DNA of 25,301 bases from Bacteroidales bacterium (lineage in GTDB: Bacteria > Bacteroidota > Bacteroidia > Bacteroidales > UBA932). Below the pieces are notes generated by a model that saw only the letters and a list, made by a program, of their open reading frames with translations, made no database searches and was not told the origin of the DNA. This document shows positions 12,668-20,978 of this stretch, piece by piece (the stretch's first letter is position 1; every line of letters begins with the position of its first letter). The position numbers were made by a program, and so were the translations under genes. Location of the stretch: contig JAFZLQ010000022.1 in the NCBI GenBank assembly GCA_017551425.1, positions 1 to 25,301 of the forward strand. The letters run 5' to 3'.

Positions 12668-14761
12668 ATGAAAGAATACTCCACCAAAGACGTACGCAAT
12701 GTAGTTCTGCTCGGCGCCACCAAGTCCGGCAAGACCACATTGGCCGAGGCTATGCTCTTCGAGGGCAAAGTCATCCCCCGAATGGGCACAATCGAAGACA
12801 AGAACACCCTGTCGGACAGCAACGAACTGGAAAAGCTCAACCAGCGTTCGATCTACGCGACCCCTCTGTACTCTGAGTACCAGGGCTGCAAGATCAACTT
12901 CATCGACGCTCCCGGTTCCGACGACTTCATCGGCGGCGCATACTCCGCATTCCGCGTTTGCGAGAGCGGTGTCCTCCTCGTCAACGCCCAGCAGGGCGTA
13001 GAGGTCGGCACGGACAGCTTCATCCGCCGCGCAGAGGAGCAGAAGCTCCCCATGATCGTCGCCGTCAGCCAGCTCGACGCAGACAAGGCAGACTGGGACA
13101 ACGTCCAGAATTCCATGAAGGAGACCTTCGAGGGCAAGATGGTCAACGTCCAGTTCCCCGACGCCACCGGCGCTTCCTTCTCCGGCATCATCGACGTTCT
13201 CACCATGAAGTACTACAAGGGTGGAGACGTCCTCGACATCCCGTCCCAGTTCGCAGACCAGGCCGAGGAATACCGCGAGGCCCTCATTGAGAAAGCCGCC
13301 GAGTTCGACGACGCCCTCATGGAGAAATTCTTCGAGGAAGGCACCCTCAGCGAGGAGGAGATCCACTCCGGCCTCAACAAGGGCATCGTCTCCGGAGACG
13401 TCTATCCGGTCTTCTGCGTCTGCGGCAAGAAAGACATAGGCGTCAAGCGCCTTCTCGAGTTCATCCGCGACGTCGCTCCGGCACCCGAGGTACAGGAGAA
13501 CGGCCCCGCATCCATCTTCATCTACAAGAACGACGTTGAGCAGCATCTCGGCGAGGTTTCCTACTTCAAGGTGATGAGCGGCACCCTTACCGCCGGCCTC
13601 GACCTCGAAGACCCCGTCTCCGGCAACAAAGACCGCCTCTCCGCAATCTACGCCGTCGCAGGCAGCAAGAAAGAGTCCGTCACCAACCTTCACGCAGGTG
13701 ACTTCGGCTGCGCCGTCAAGCTCAAGAACAGCAGGTCCAGCACCACGCTGGCGGTTCCCGGCTCCGGCATCAGCTACGACAAGATCAAGTATCCCGCTCC
13801 CAAGTACCGCTGCGCCATCAAGGCAAAGGTACAGCAGGACGACCAGAAACTCGGCGACGCCCTCAAGAAGATCTCCGCACAGGATCCCACCGTGGTCGTG
13901 GAGTATTCCAAGGAGCTCCGTCAGACCATCCTCTCCGGCAACGGCGAGCAGCACATCAACATCGTCAAGTGGCGTCTGAACAACGAGTTCGGCCTCGAAG
14001 TGGAGCTCTTCGCCCCCAAGGTGCCGTACCGCGAGACCATCACCAAGGTGGCAAGCGCACAGTATCGTCACAAGAAGCAGTCCGGCGGCGCCGGCCAGTT
14101 CGGCGAGGTTCACCTGCTGGTCTGCCCTGCAGAGGGTGAGCTCAACACCAAGTTCATGATCAACGGAAAGGAGACCCAGCTGAACGTCAAGACCCAGGAT
14201 ATCACCGAACTCGAATGGGGCGGCAAGCTGGAGTTCTACAACTGCGTCGTCGGCGGCGCCATCGACCTCGGCTTCATGCCCGCCATCCTCAAGGGTATCA
14301 AGGAGCGCATGGTAGAAGGCCCTCTCACCGGTTCCTACGCACGCGACATCCGCGTCTTCGTGTATGACGGTAAGATGCACCCGGTCGATTCCAAGGAAAT
14401 CGCCTTCATCATCGCGGGCCGCAACGCCTTCCGTGAGGCATTCCGCAACGCCGGACCCAAGATCCTCGAGCCTATCTACAACGTCGAGGTCATGACCCCG
14501 AGCGAGTACCAGGGCTCCGTCATGTCGGATCTCCAGAACCGCCGCGGTATCCTCGGAGACATGGGAGCAGACAAGGGCTTCGCCATCCTCCGCGCCCGCG
14601 TGCCTCTGGCAGAGCTTTACCGCTACTCCACCACCCTGAGTTCCCTCACCGCAGGTTCCGCAACCTTCACCATGGAGTTTGCAGACTACCAGCCGGTACC
14701 GGGAGATGTCCAGACCAAGCTCCTCGCAGACTACGCTGCCCAGGAGAAGGACGAAGACTAA
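12668..14761 (+). CDS. fusA2: EF-G paralog (EF-G2 type) with degenerate GTPase centre
   Basis: The 697-residue protein is collinear with elongation factor G: a G domain (1-~280), domain II, then domains III-V ending in the EF-G C-terminal fold (YNVEVMTPSEYQGSVMSDLQNRRG). The P-loop GATKSGKTT is kept (16-24), but switch I RGIT is R-S-I-Y (60-63), the G3 motif DTPGHVDF is DAPGSDDF (80-87) with Ser84 replacing the catalytic His, and the G4 motif NKxD is SQLD (134-137). In Bacteroides, an EF-G2 paralog reported to lack GTPase activity supports translation during carbon limitation, and this protein fits that type. The canonical fusA is presumably elsewhere. Codon use is strongly biased to C/G-ending codons (AAG, ATC, GAC, CTC), as in highly expressed genes. 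It has its own consensus promoter and a hairpin terminator. Confidence 0.9.
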   Translation: MKEYSTKDVRNVVLLGATKSGKTTLAEAMLFEGKVIPRMGTIEDKNTLSDSNELEKLNQRSIYATPLYSEYQGCKINFIDAPGSDDFIGGAYSAFRVCESGVLLVNAQQGVEVGTDSFIRRAEEQKLPMIVAVSQLDADKADWDNVQNSMKETFEGKMVNVQFPDATGASFSGIIDVLTMKYYKGGDVLDIPSQFADQAEEYREALIEKAAEFDDALMEKFFEEGTLSEEEIHSGLNKGIVSGDVYPVFCVCGKKDIGVKRLLEFIRDVAPAPEVQENGPASIFIYKNDVEQHLGEVSYFKVMSGTLTAGLDLEDPVSGNKDRLSAIYAVAGSKKESVTNLHAGDFGCAVKLKNSRSSTTLAVPGSGISYDKIKYPAPKYRCAIKAKVQQDDQKLGDALKKISAQDPTVVVEYSKELRQTILSGNGEQHINIVKWRLNNEFGLEVELFAPKVPYRETITKVASAQYRHKKQSGGAGQFGEVHLLVCPAEGELNTKFMINGKETQLNVKTQDITELEWGGKLEFYNCVVGGAIDLGFMPAILKGIKERMVEGPLTGSYARDIRVFVYDGKMHPVDSKEIAFIIAGRNAFREAFRNAGPKILEPIYNVEVMTPSEYQGSVMSDLQNRRGILGDMGADKGFAILRARVPLAELYRYSTTLSSLTAGSATFTMEFADYQPVPGDVQTKLLADYAAQEKDED

Positions 14762-14783
14762 TCCTTTTGAATACCAAAACGCT

Positions 14784-14824
14784 GCCGGGCCGCCCAGAAT
14801 CGGGTGGCCCGGCTTCATTTTCGG
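14784..14824 (+). terminator. Rho-independent terminator after the EF-G2 gene
   Basis: GCCGGGCC (14784-14791) pairs with GGCCCGGC (14806-14813), with further pairing near the AGAAT loop, and is followed by TTCATTTT. It lies 23 bp after the stop codon, as expected for an intrinsic terminator. Confidence 0.7.
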
Positions 14825-14840
14825 CCCTTTCGCTGCCCGC

Positions 14841-14858
14841 CCGCCCCTCTTCGGGCGG
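14841..14858. other. GC hairpin between convergent EF-G2 and serpin genes
   Basis: CCGCCC (14841-14846) and GGGCGG (14853-14858) flank a 6-nt loop (CTCTTC). It lies 23 bp beyond the serpin stop, but no T-run follows on either strand, so its role as a serpin terminator is uncertain. Confidence 0.35.
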
Positions 14859-14881
14859 CCAGGCGGCACGGAGCGGGATAA

Positions 14882-16171
14882 CTACTGTCCGGTATAAGCT
14901 CCTTCAAACAGGATTGTACCCGAGGTGGCCTCCCCGATAAAGAAGAGGAACGGGTGGTCGGCGAAGAACTCGATTGGCTTGCCGGGGTCGATGGCAGAGC
15001 AATTGTCCATGGCGATCACGGTGACGGCCGCAGCTTCCGTACCCCACTCGGCCACGGAAATGCGGGCCTTCTGGATAACGCTGCTTATATAAAAGGAATA
15101 GCCGAAGTCCGAGGCCTTGAACATCCTGTTGAATTGCGCAGAATTGGGATCGAATGCCTTGCGGATACCCAAAGCTTTCAGGTTGTCGATCAGGATGTAT
15201 TTTTCCTCAATGTCGAATTTGGGAAGCTTCAAAACAACCTCCCTGTCGCGGGAGAGCGAGGACAGCACGTCGTTCCAGGCGATGCCCGGAAGCTTTTTTA
15301 CCAGGCCTGCCAGGTCGTTCCCGTCCGGAAGCAGGATATACATGAAGAATTTGCCGCCGGCGTATGGCAGAGCCAGCACTTTGAAGCCGTCCATCTTTGC
15401 GTACAGGTGATACCTGGAATTCTGCATGTAACTGACGGAGGTCGTGGATTTGTCGGAGCGGGTAAAATTCTCTTCCACCGTGGCGTCCGGATTGAACATG
15501 GGGTCGTATTCGCCGCCCTCCCAACGGGCTTTGAAATACAGGGCGTTCATCAGGAACGCAACGGCGTCGTGGCTGATGTCATCGGCGCTTATCAGCTTGT
15601 CTATGAAGCCATTGGTGTTTCTGTATGCCCAGTCGTTTATGCGCGCGGCAACATTTTCAGGATTGCTGAAATCCATGTTTTCCACAGCTGCGTAATAGTT
15701 GCTTTCCACTGTGCCTTTGAAGTCGGAATAAAGGGGGAAGCTGTCGTTTACGAGTATGGCGTCCGTGAGCTTAAGGGCCACATCCAGATCTACCGCAGGC
15801 AGCTGCTCCATCATCTTCTTGCAGTAGGCGTTTAGAGCGTCTATGCCCTCCTTGCCGTATCCCAGAAAGTCGATGATTTCCTGAAGCGTCTGGCCGCTGG
15901 CGCCGTTTGCGGCCATGGCCAGGGCGTACTGCAGGCTGAGTGGCGACACAATGAGGTTTTTGCCGTCGTACAACTCCTGAAGGAAGCGGAAGGCCATGAC
16001 GTTTCCGGCCTTCACGTAGCCCTGCTCCGTATCCGAAAGGTCAACTTTGGTAATGGCTTCCGTTGGCGTCGGCGAGCTGATGGTCAGGGGAGAGTCGACA
16101 TGGTAGGGTGACGACGGGTTGCATCCGGCGGCCAAAGATACGGCTGCAGCAATAATGAGTAAGCGTTTCAT
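14882..16171 (-). CDS. Lipoprotein serpin (serine/cysteine protease inhibitor)
   Basis: Serpins trap proteases by a suicide mechanism. The 429-residue protein starts with a lipoprotein signal (MKRLLIIAAAVSLAAGC, lipobox LAAGC), so it should be membrane anchored after export. The serpin fold is clear: NALYFKARWE, the MDGFKVLALPYAGGKFFMYILLPDG strand set, LKLPKFDIEEKY, and the C-terminal HPFLFFI...GTILFEGAY. The hinge of the reactive loop, EWGTEAAAVT (375-384), matches the inhibitory consensus (Gly at P15, Thr at P14, small residues at P12-P10), so it should be an active inhibitor. Counting from the hinge places P1-P1' at Cys391-Ser392. The loop after P1 is about five residues longer than in antitrypsin, so this is approximate. 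The gene is 6 bp downstream of the S51/ATP-grasp gene and convergent with EF-G2. Confidence 0.93.
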   Translation of the reverse strand: MKRLLIIAAAVSLAAGCNPSSPYHVDSPLTISSPTPTEAITKVDLSDTEQGYVKAGNVMAFRFLQELYDGKNLIVSPLSLQYALAMAANGASGQTLQEIIDFLGYGKEGIDALNAYCKKMMEQLPAVDLDVALKLTDAILVNDSFPLYSDFKGTVESNYYAAVENMDFSNPENVAARINDWAYRNTNGFIDKLISADDISHDAVAFLMNALYFKARWEGGEYDPMFNPDATVEENFTRSDKSTTSVSYMQNSRYHLYAKMDGFKVLALPYAGGKFFMYILLPDGNDLAGLVKKLPGIAWNDVLSSLSRDREVVLKLPKFDIEEKYILIDNLKALGIRKAFDPNSAQFNRMFKASDFGYSFYISSVIQKARISVAEWGTEAAAVTVIAMDNCSAIDPGKPIEFFADHPFLFFIGEATSGTILFEGAYTGQ

Positions 16172-16177
16172 GATTCC

Positions 16178-18118
16178 TTAAGCTTTCTCGCAGACGAAGT
16201 CGAAGAAGGGCTGGATTTCTTTTCGGGAGCTGAACCTTGCCATATAGACCTGGTTGCCGAGAGCGTCGGAAAGGGCGTCCGGCATCCTCTGGCACATGCA
16301 GATGCCGAGGGCCGGGTCTTCGGCGGAGTAGATGCCGGAGCCGTATTTTGCAAAGATGTCTTCATGCGAGCGCACGTAGCGATAGCAGTCGCGGCGGCTG
16401 GCGTAAGCGCAGAAGTACTGCTTGCCGGCCTCTTTGCGGCGCTGGTCGAACGCAACCATATCGCCCCAGATCTGGAATACGTCGGTGCTGTGCGCGAAGT
16501 TCATCATGTCGGGCGTGTAGCCTCCTGCGGGACGCATGTTGACCTCGAGGCCGACAAAGTCGCCCTTCTTGCCGAGACCCTCGCGGTCGCGGTCGAGCTT
16601 GAAAAACTCAAGGTGCACGAAGCGGCTCTTGATGCCGAAAGCCTTTACGGTGCGGCGGCCGACCTTGGCAAGTGCGGCGGGGACTTCCTTCTCCACCCAG
16701 TAGCAGGAGTCGAGGTTGTCGTGTACGATATCCATGATAGGAGTGGGATAAACGCCCATGGACTCGAACAGCGGCTCGCTGTTGGAATCATATACCGCGT
16801 CGTAAGATGTCAGGAGTCCCGTGATGAATTCCTCAACCACGAAGGCGCCGTAATTGGACTCATGATCGGAGAACCAGTCGGCGAGCTCCTCATCGGAGTT
16901 GAGTTTGAATGTGCCGCTTGCGCCGACCCCGTTGTCGGGCTTGGCGATGATGGGATAGCCGGTCTTGTGGGCGAAGGCCAGGACGGCCTTGGGGCCTTCC
17001 GCGGCCTTGATCTGGCGGGCCGTGGGCACCTTGCCGAGGGCATAGAACTTCTTCATCTCGGACTTCTCCTTGATGCCGCTGATGCGGTCTGTATGGAGGC
17101 CGGAGGTCACATTGAAGTCTGTGCGCAGGCGGGCGTCCTGCTCAAGCCAGTATTCGTTGTTGGACTCTATCCAGTCGATGCGGCCGTAGCGGTGGGCGAA
17201 CCATGCGACGGCGCGGTAAACCTCGTCGTAATCCTCCAGGTTGCGAACCTGGTAATAATCTGTAAGGGCCCAGCGGAGCTCGTCGTTGAGTTCTCCGAAG
17301 GGGGCGTCGGCTATGCCTAGCACGTTGACTCCGTTGCGCTTGAGCGCCGCACAGAAGTGACTGTATGTCTGCGGGAAGTGGGGGGAGATAAAAACTGCGT
17401 TCATAAAGGTATACTCTTGATTTTCATTGCATATTTGGCGCATGCGGCCGTTGGAGATTTCCCAGGCCGTGCCATGGAGGGTTTCCCGTCCGTCCTTGAC
17501 TACTATGTAGCCGCCGTCGGGGAAAGTATAGAAGGAATGTTGCCGGCTGTCGGGGAAGATTATGTCTTCGAAAAGCCGGAGGCCGTCTATGGTGTAGTTT
17601 CGGACCTGATTGTAATGGGGGACTATCTGAATGCGCGTAAGGCCGAGCCCCCTGAGCCATCGGGAATACTTGGGGTCGGTGGCCTCACCGGAAAACTCGG
17701 GATGGGAATAAACCATGTCGGCGCAGTTCATGCTGCCGGCGCTGCATCCCATCACAAGGCCGTCGAAGCCCTCCAGAAGCTCCTTGAGCTTTATTTCATG
17801 GATGAATCTGTTCTGGGTGGGAACGTGGCCTCCGCAGAGAACGACCCAGTCGGAGCTCTTGATGAGAGACGCCGCACGCTTGCAGTTGCGGCGGTCGAGC
17901 ATGGTAATCCGGGAAGTCTCTATGCCGGAATTGCGCACGCAGAGCGTCATGCCGTCAAGCACGCTGTCCGTAAAGGCCCGGTCGTCCGGCGCTGCGCTTA
18001 TCATGAGGATGCGCGGCCTGGGGGGCAGCTCCGCCTTGACGGTGGCCAGAAAGCCATTGTCTGTCGTAAACCTGTCCTCGCCATATCGGGTAGGACTTCC
18101 TGTAAGAATCAGCGTCAT
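16178..18118 (-). CDS. Fusion of peptidase S51 (dipeptidase E/cyanophycinase-like) and ATP-grasp ligase
   Basis: A single 646-residue ORF joins two enzymes. Residues 1-~235 are a peptidase S51 domain: nucleophile motif GCSAGSMN with Ser126, an LCGGHVPTQN segment (94-103) and a candidate catalytic His168 in VPHYN. This family cleaves Asp-linked peptides (PepE) or cyanophycin. Residues ~239-646 are an ATP-grasp carboxylate-amine ligase: IAKPDNGVGASGT (391-403), VVEEFITG (427-434) and LEVNMRPAGG with metal-binding Glu and Asn. Met239 (MNAVFISPHFP) looks like the start of a formerly separate protein. No signal peptide is present, so it is cytoplasmic. Substrates are unknown; a peptide-like compound that is made or remodelled by one half and cut by the other is an inference. 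The serpin follows 6 bp downstream. Confidence 0.88.
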   Translation of the reverse strand: MTLILTGSPTRYGEDRFTTDNGFLATVKAELPPRPRILMISAAPDDRAFTDSVLDGMTLCVRNSGIETSRITMLDRRNCKRAASLIKSSDWVVLCGGHVPTQNRFIHEIKLKELLEGFDGLVMGCSAGSMNCADMVYSHPEFSGEATDPKYSRWLRGLGLTRIQIVPHYNQVRNYTIDGLRLFEDIIFPDSRQHSFYTFPDGGYIVVKDGRETLHGTAWEISNGRMRQICNENQEYTFMNAVFISPHFPQTYSHFCAALKRNGVNVLGIADAPFGELNDELRWALTDYYQVRNLEDYDEVYRAVAWFAHRYGRIDWIESNNEYWLEQDARLRTDFNVTSGLHTDRISGIKEKSEMKKFYALGKVPTARQIKAAEGPKAVLAFAHKTGYPIIAKPDNGVGASGTFKLNSDEELADWFSDHESNYGAFVVEEFITGLLTSYDAVYDSNSEPLFESMGVYPTPIMDIVHDNLDSCYWVEKEVPAALAKVGRRTVKAFGIKSRFVHLEFFKLDRDREGLGKKGDFVGLEVNMRPAGGYTPDMMNFAHSTDVFQIWGDMVAFDQRRKEAGKQYFCAYASRRDCYRYVRSHEDIFAKYGSGIYSAEDPALGICMCQRMPDALSDALGNQVYMARFSSRKEIQPFFDFVCEKA

Positions 18119-18126
18119 ACAGGGTA

Positions 18127-18134
18127 CAAAGATA
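18127..18134 (-). promoter_or_regulatory. Bacteroidota -7 element for the S51/ATP-grasp-serpin unit
   Basis: TATCTTTG on the minus strand lies 8 nt before the ATG at 18118 and 18 bp from the end of the 86-bp element copy B. The predicted leader is only a few nucleotides long. Confidence 0.55.
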
Positions 18135-18152
18135 CGAAAAATCCCAATGGCC

Positions 18153-18238
18153 GTTCACCTCGGTCCAGAAGCAGGACCGAGGTGAACGAAAAACGCCCAA
18201 AACGTGCTCGTCGGTCCTGCTTTTGGACCGAGGTGAAC
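18153..18238 (-). repeat. 86-bp structured element, copy B, next to the RAYT gene
   Basis: On the minus strand it reads GTTCACCTCGGTCC, a 7-nt loop, GGACCG, a linker with CACGTTTTGGGCGTTTTTC, and a terminal perfect 14-bp hairpin ending GGACCGAGGTGAAC. It starts 6 bp after the RAYT stop codon (18245) in the same orientation as the gene. It has 8 differences from copies A and C, mostly in the two loops, while all stem bases are unchanged. Confidence 0.92.
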
Positions 18239-18244
18239 ACGTTA

Positions 18245-19099
18245 TTAATAACTATCCAGCATTTTTGCGGCTTCCGAATACGCAATTCCAGATACGCGGC
18301 AGATTTGATTCAAATCCGCACCGAATCGCCGCCGCACCTGCATCAGGAGTTCCTTCTGCTCTGAGGGCAGCAGAGACTCCACGGACTGTTTCCGGAAAAG
18401 CGACATACAGATGTCTGCGATTGCCGCCATGATAATCTGGTCCCTGAACGACGGGCCGTTACTTTCCCGGACCAGTTTTGCTTTCGATGACGTGTTGAGA
18501 AAGTAATTCATCCTCACCGGATTCCGAAAGAGAGATTCAACGAAATCAACACTTACATAAGAATCGGGAAGCACATATCCGTCTTCCGCCACTTTCCACC
18601 CTGACGGCAGGTTGACGGTACTGTGTGTTATCCTTCTGACAGCCCTGACAGACATCTCCTTCACCCTGGTCCCCTGGGGTGGATTATCGTTGAAAAAAGT
18701 GTTTCCCGTTCCCCATCTGTACCCGGTGGGATGAAGACAGATTCGTGCGGCCACACAGTTCATCTGGATGTACGCGACAACCCTTTCGAGAGATTCTGGC
18801 GTAAGGCCAACCTCTTGGATATCAGCCAGATTCCTTCGCAAAAGCTCATTCTCTCCATACTTGCAGTAATAGTAGTAAGAGTATTGTTTCTTGAATCTGT
18901 TAATGTAATCCTCTGCTTCTGTGCGACAGCATTCCAGCAGAAAGTGAACGTGATTTGACATCAGGATGAAGGCTATCACCCGCACCCCGGTACGGGCTGC
19001 AAGAACCGCGACGAAATTCATTCCTGCTTTGAAATCCTCGTCATCCTTAAACCAGATGCGGGTTTCCAGATGACTGGTAGAGATAAGATAAAAGTTCAT
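18245..19099 (-). CDS. REP-associated tyrosine transposase (RAYT, IS200-like Y1 HUH family)
   Basis: RAYTs are single-copy relatives of IS200/IS605 transposases that act on REP hairpins. The 284-residue protein has the HUH motif in FILMSNHVHFLLE (His50, His52). A tyrosine-rich helix, RFKKQYSYYYYCKYGENELLRR (69-90), holds the candidate catalytic Tyr in the family position, and VVAYIQMNCVAA corresponds to the YIHxNPVxA segment. The C-terminal 90 residues include a helix-turn-helix-like end (LNQICRVSGIAYSEAAKML). Base composition is visibly more AT-rich than its neighbours, consistent with acquisition. There are no IS-type ends or target duplications flanking the gene, but an 86-bp hairpin element follows its stop by 6 bp and two more copies lie within 12 kb. 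I infer that these are its cognate repeats. Confidence 0.88.
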   Translation of the reverse strand: MNFYLISTSHLETRIWFKDDEDFKAGMNFVAVLAARTGVRVIAFILMSNHVHFLLECCRTEAEDYINRFKKQYSYYYYCKYGENELLRRNLADIQEVGLTPESLERVVAYIQMNCVAARICLHPTGYRWGTGNTFFNDNPPQGTRVKEMSVRAVRRITHSTVNLPSGWKVAEDGYVLPDSYVSVDFVESLFRNPVRMNYFLNTSSKAKLVRESNGPSFRDQIIMAAIADICMSLFRKQSVESLLPSEQKELLMQVRRRFGADLNQICRVSGIAYSEAAKMLDSY

Positions 19100-19139
19100 A
19101 GATATAAGTTTAGCGGCCGGGCACCATGCCAGACCGCGA

Positions 19140-19147
19140 CAAAAATA
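19140..19147 (-). promoter_or_regulatory. Candidate -7 element for the RAYT gene
   Basis: TATTTTTG on the minus strand matches TAnnTTTG, 40 nt upstream of the RAYT ATG at 19099. It is divergent from the aspS promoter 12 bp away. A -33 element is not evident. Confidence 0.4.
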
Positions 19148-19159
19148 GAAATATTTTCC

Positions 19160-19167
19160 TAAATTTG
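19160..19167 (+). promoter_or_regulatory. Bacteroidota -7 element for aspS
   Basis: TAAATTTG ends 22 nt before the aspS ATG at 19190, giving a leader of normal length, unlike the very short ones at thrA, murB and rnhB. Confidence 0.6.
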
Positions 19168-19189
19168 CATTTCCGAATCAACAAAAGAA

Positions 19190-20956
19190 ATGTACAGAAC
19201 GCACACATGCGGCGAGCTCCGCATCCAAGACACCGGCAAAACCGTGACCCTGGCGGGATGGGTTCAGAAATCCCGTAAACTCGGCGGCATGACCTTCATC
19301 GACCTTCGCGACCGCTATGGAATCACCCAGCTTGTAGTGGAGGCGGACGCCGCCCCGGAACTTGTAGAGACCGCTTCCGGCCTCGGACGCGAATTCGTCA
19401 TACAGATCACCGGCACCGTCCTGGAGCGCCAGAGCAAGAACCCCAAAATGCCCACCGGAGACATCGAGATCAAGGTCGGCGGCATCAACATACTCAACCG
19501 CAGTGCGGTTCCCCCCTTCACCATCGAGGAGAACTCAGACGGCGGCGAGGACCTTCGCGCCAAGTACCGCTACCTCGACCTTCGCCGTCCGCCCCTCCAG
19601 CAGGCCCTTGCGCTGAGGCACCGCCTCGCTCAGGAAGTCCGCACTTATCTGGACGGCCAGGGCTTCATGGAAATCGAGACTCCGTACCTCATCAAGTCCA
19701 CACCTGAGGGCGCGCGCGACTTCGTGGTCCCTTCCCGCATGAACCCCGGAACGTTCTACGCCCTTCCCCAGAGCCCCCAGACCTTCAAGCAGCTTCTCAT
19801 GGTCGCAGGCTACGACCGTTACTTCCAGATAGTCAGGTGCTTCCGCGACGAAGACCTGCGCGCCGACCGTCAGCCCGAGTTCACCCAGATAGACTGCGAG
19901 ATGAGCTTCGTGGAGCAGGAGGATGTGCTTGCCATGTTCGAGGGAATGATGAGGCAGATGTTCAAGAACGCCGTGGGCGTGGACATCCCCAACCCCCTCC
20001 CCCGCATGAGCTGGTACGACGCCATGGACAACTACGGTTCCGACAAGCCCGATATCCGCTTCGGCATGAAGATCAATGAGATCACCGCCCTTGTTCAGGG
20101 CTGCGGATTCGGCGTGTTCGACAATGCCGCTTACGTGGGCGCGATTGCCGTCCCCGGCGCGGCGGAATACACCCGCAAGCAGCTGGACGAGCTCACCGAG
20201 TGGGTCAAGCGTCCCCAGGTGGGCGCCGCCGGCCTGGTGTACGTCAAGCTGAATGCAGACGGCACCGTCAAGTCGAGCGTGGACAAGTTCTACACTCCGG
20301 AGAAACTCCAGGAAGTCGCTGCCGCGTGCGGCGCCTCTACCGGAGACCTGTTGCTTGTCATGTGCGGCGAGAAGCGCAAGACCCAGACCCGCCTTGGCGT
20401 GCTCCGTATAGAGATGGGCAACCGCCTCGGCCTGCGCGACCCTCACGTATTCGCACCCCTCTGGATCGTGGACTTCCCCCTGCTCGAATGGAGCGAGGAG
20501 GACGGCCGTTTCTACGCCATGCATCATCCCTTCACCGCTCCCAAGCCGGAGCACGAGAAGTGGTTCTATTCCGATAAGAAAGAAGATCTCGAGCGCGTTT
20601 GCGCCAACGCATACGACTTTGTGCTCAACGGCACGGAGCTCGGCGGCGGTTCCATCCGTATCCACAACGCAGACATGCAGAAGAGGATGTTCGAAGTCCT
20701 GGGCATCGGCCCCGAGGAGGCTGAATACAAGTTCGGCTTCATCATCAACGCCTTCAAGTTCGGCGCCCCGCCCCACGGAGGCCTCGCGTTCGGCTTCGAC
20801 AGGGTCTGCGCCCTCTTCGGCGGCCAGGAGACCATACGCGACTACATCGCCTTCCCCAAGAACAACCAGGGACGCGACGTGATGATAGATTCTCCTTCCA
20901 AGATAGACCAGGTGCAGATGGACGAGCTTTTCCTGGCATCTACAGTAAAGGAATAG
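19190..20956 (+). CDS. aspS: Aspartyl-tRNA synthetase
   Basis: AspRS charges tRNA-Asp with aspartate. The 588-residue protein is the bacterial class IIb form. An N-terminal OB-fold anticodon-binding domain (about 1-105) includes [20 protein letters not shown]. The catalytic core has motif 2, [20 protein letters not shown] (about 216-235), and motif 3, GLAFGFDRV (about 530-538). A GAD insertion domain lies between (about 290-400). Length is as expected (580-600). Its own promoter lies just upstream. A TSCPD-domain gene follows after 22 bp and probably shares the transcript. Codon use is strongly biased to C/G-ending codons, consistent with high expression. Confidence 0.97.
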   Translation: MYRTHTCGELRIQDTGKTVTLAGWVQKSRKLGGMTFIDLRDRYGITQLVVEADAAPELVETASGLGREFVIQITGTVLERQSKNPKMPTGDIEIKVGGINILNRSAVPPFTIEENSDGGEDLRAKYRYLDLRRPPLQQALALRHRLAQEVRTYLDGQGFMEIETPYLIKSTPEGARDFVVPSRMNPGTFYALPQSPQTFKQLLMVAGYDRYFQIVRCFRDEDLRADRQPEFTQIDCEMSFVEQEDVLAMFEGMMRQMFKNAVGVDIPNPLPRMSWYDAMDNYGSDKPDIRFGMKINEITALVQGCGFGVFDNAAYVGAIAVPGAAEYTRKQLDELTEWVKRPQVGAAGLVYVKLNADGTVKSSVDKFYTPEKLQEVAAACGASTGDLLLVMCGEKRKTQTRLGVLRIEMGNRLGLRDPHVFAPLWIVDFPLLEWSEEDGRFYAMHHPFTAPKPEHEKWFYSDKKEDLERVCANAYDFVLNGTELGGGSIRIHNADMQKRMFEVLGIGPEEAEYKFGFIINAFKFGAPPHGGLAFGFDRVCALFGGQETIRDYIAFPKNNQGRDVMIDSPSKIDQVQMDELFLASTVKE

Positions 20957-20978
20957 TTTTTTTCGGCCAGCAGATTAT

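Noticed and set aside
12626..14869. 747-aa minus-strand open frame opposite the EF-G2 gene
   Set aside because: Its translation is a low-complexity Val/Leu/Asp/Glu-rich product of the strong codon bias of the EF-G2 gene on the other strand. No start signals or promoter were seen.
17380..17430. Sequencing frameshift joining separate S51 and ATP-grasp genes
   Set aside because: The frame is continuous across the junction with no stop, and both domains are complete. A true fusion is the simpler reading, though read-level confirmation is not possible here.
18153..19099. Full IS200/IS605 insertion sequence
   Set aside because: The protein is of the longer RAYT type, no tnpB is present, and the 86-bp element is found on only one side of the gene, so classical IS mobility is not supported.
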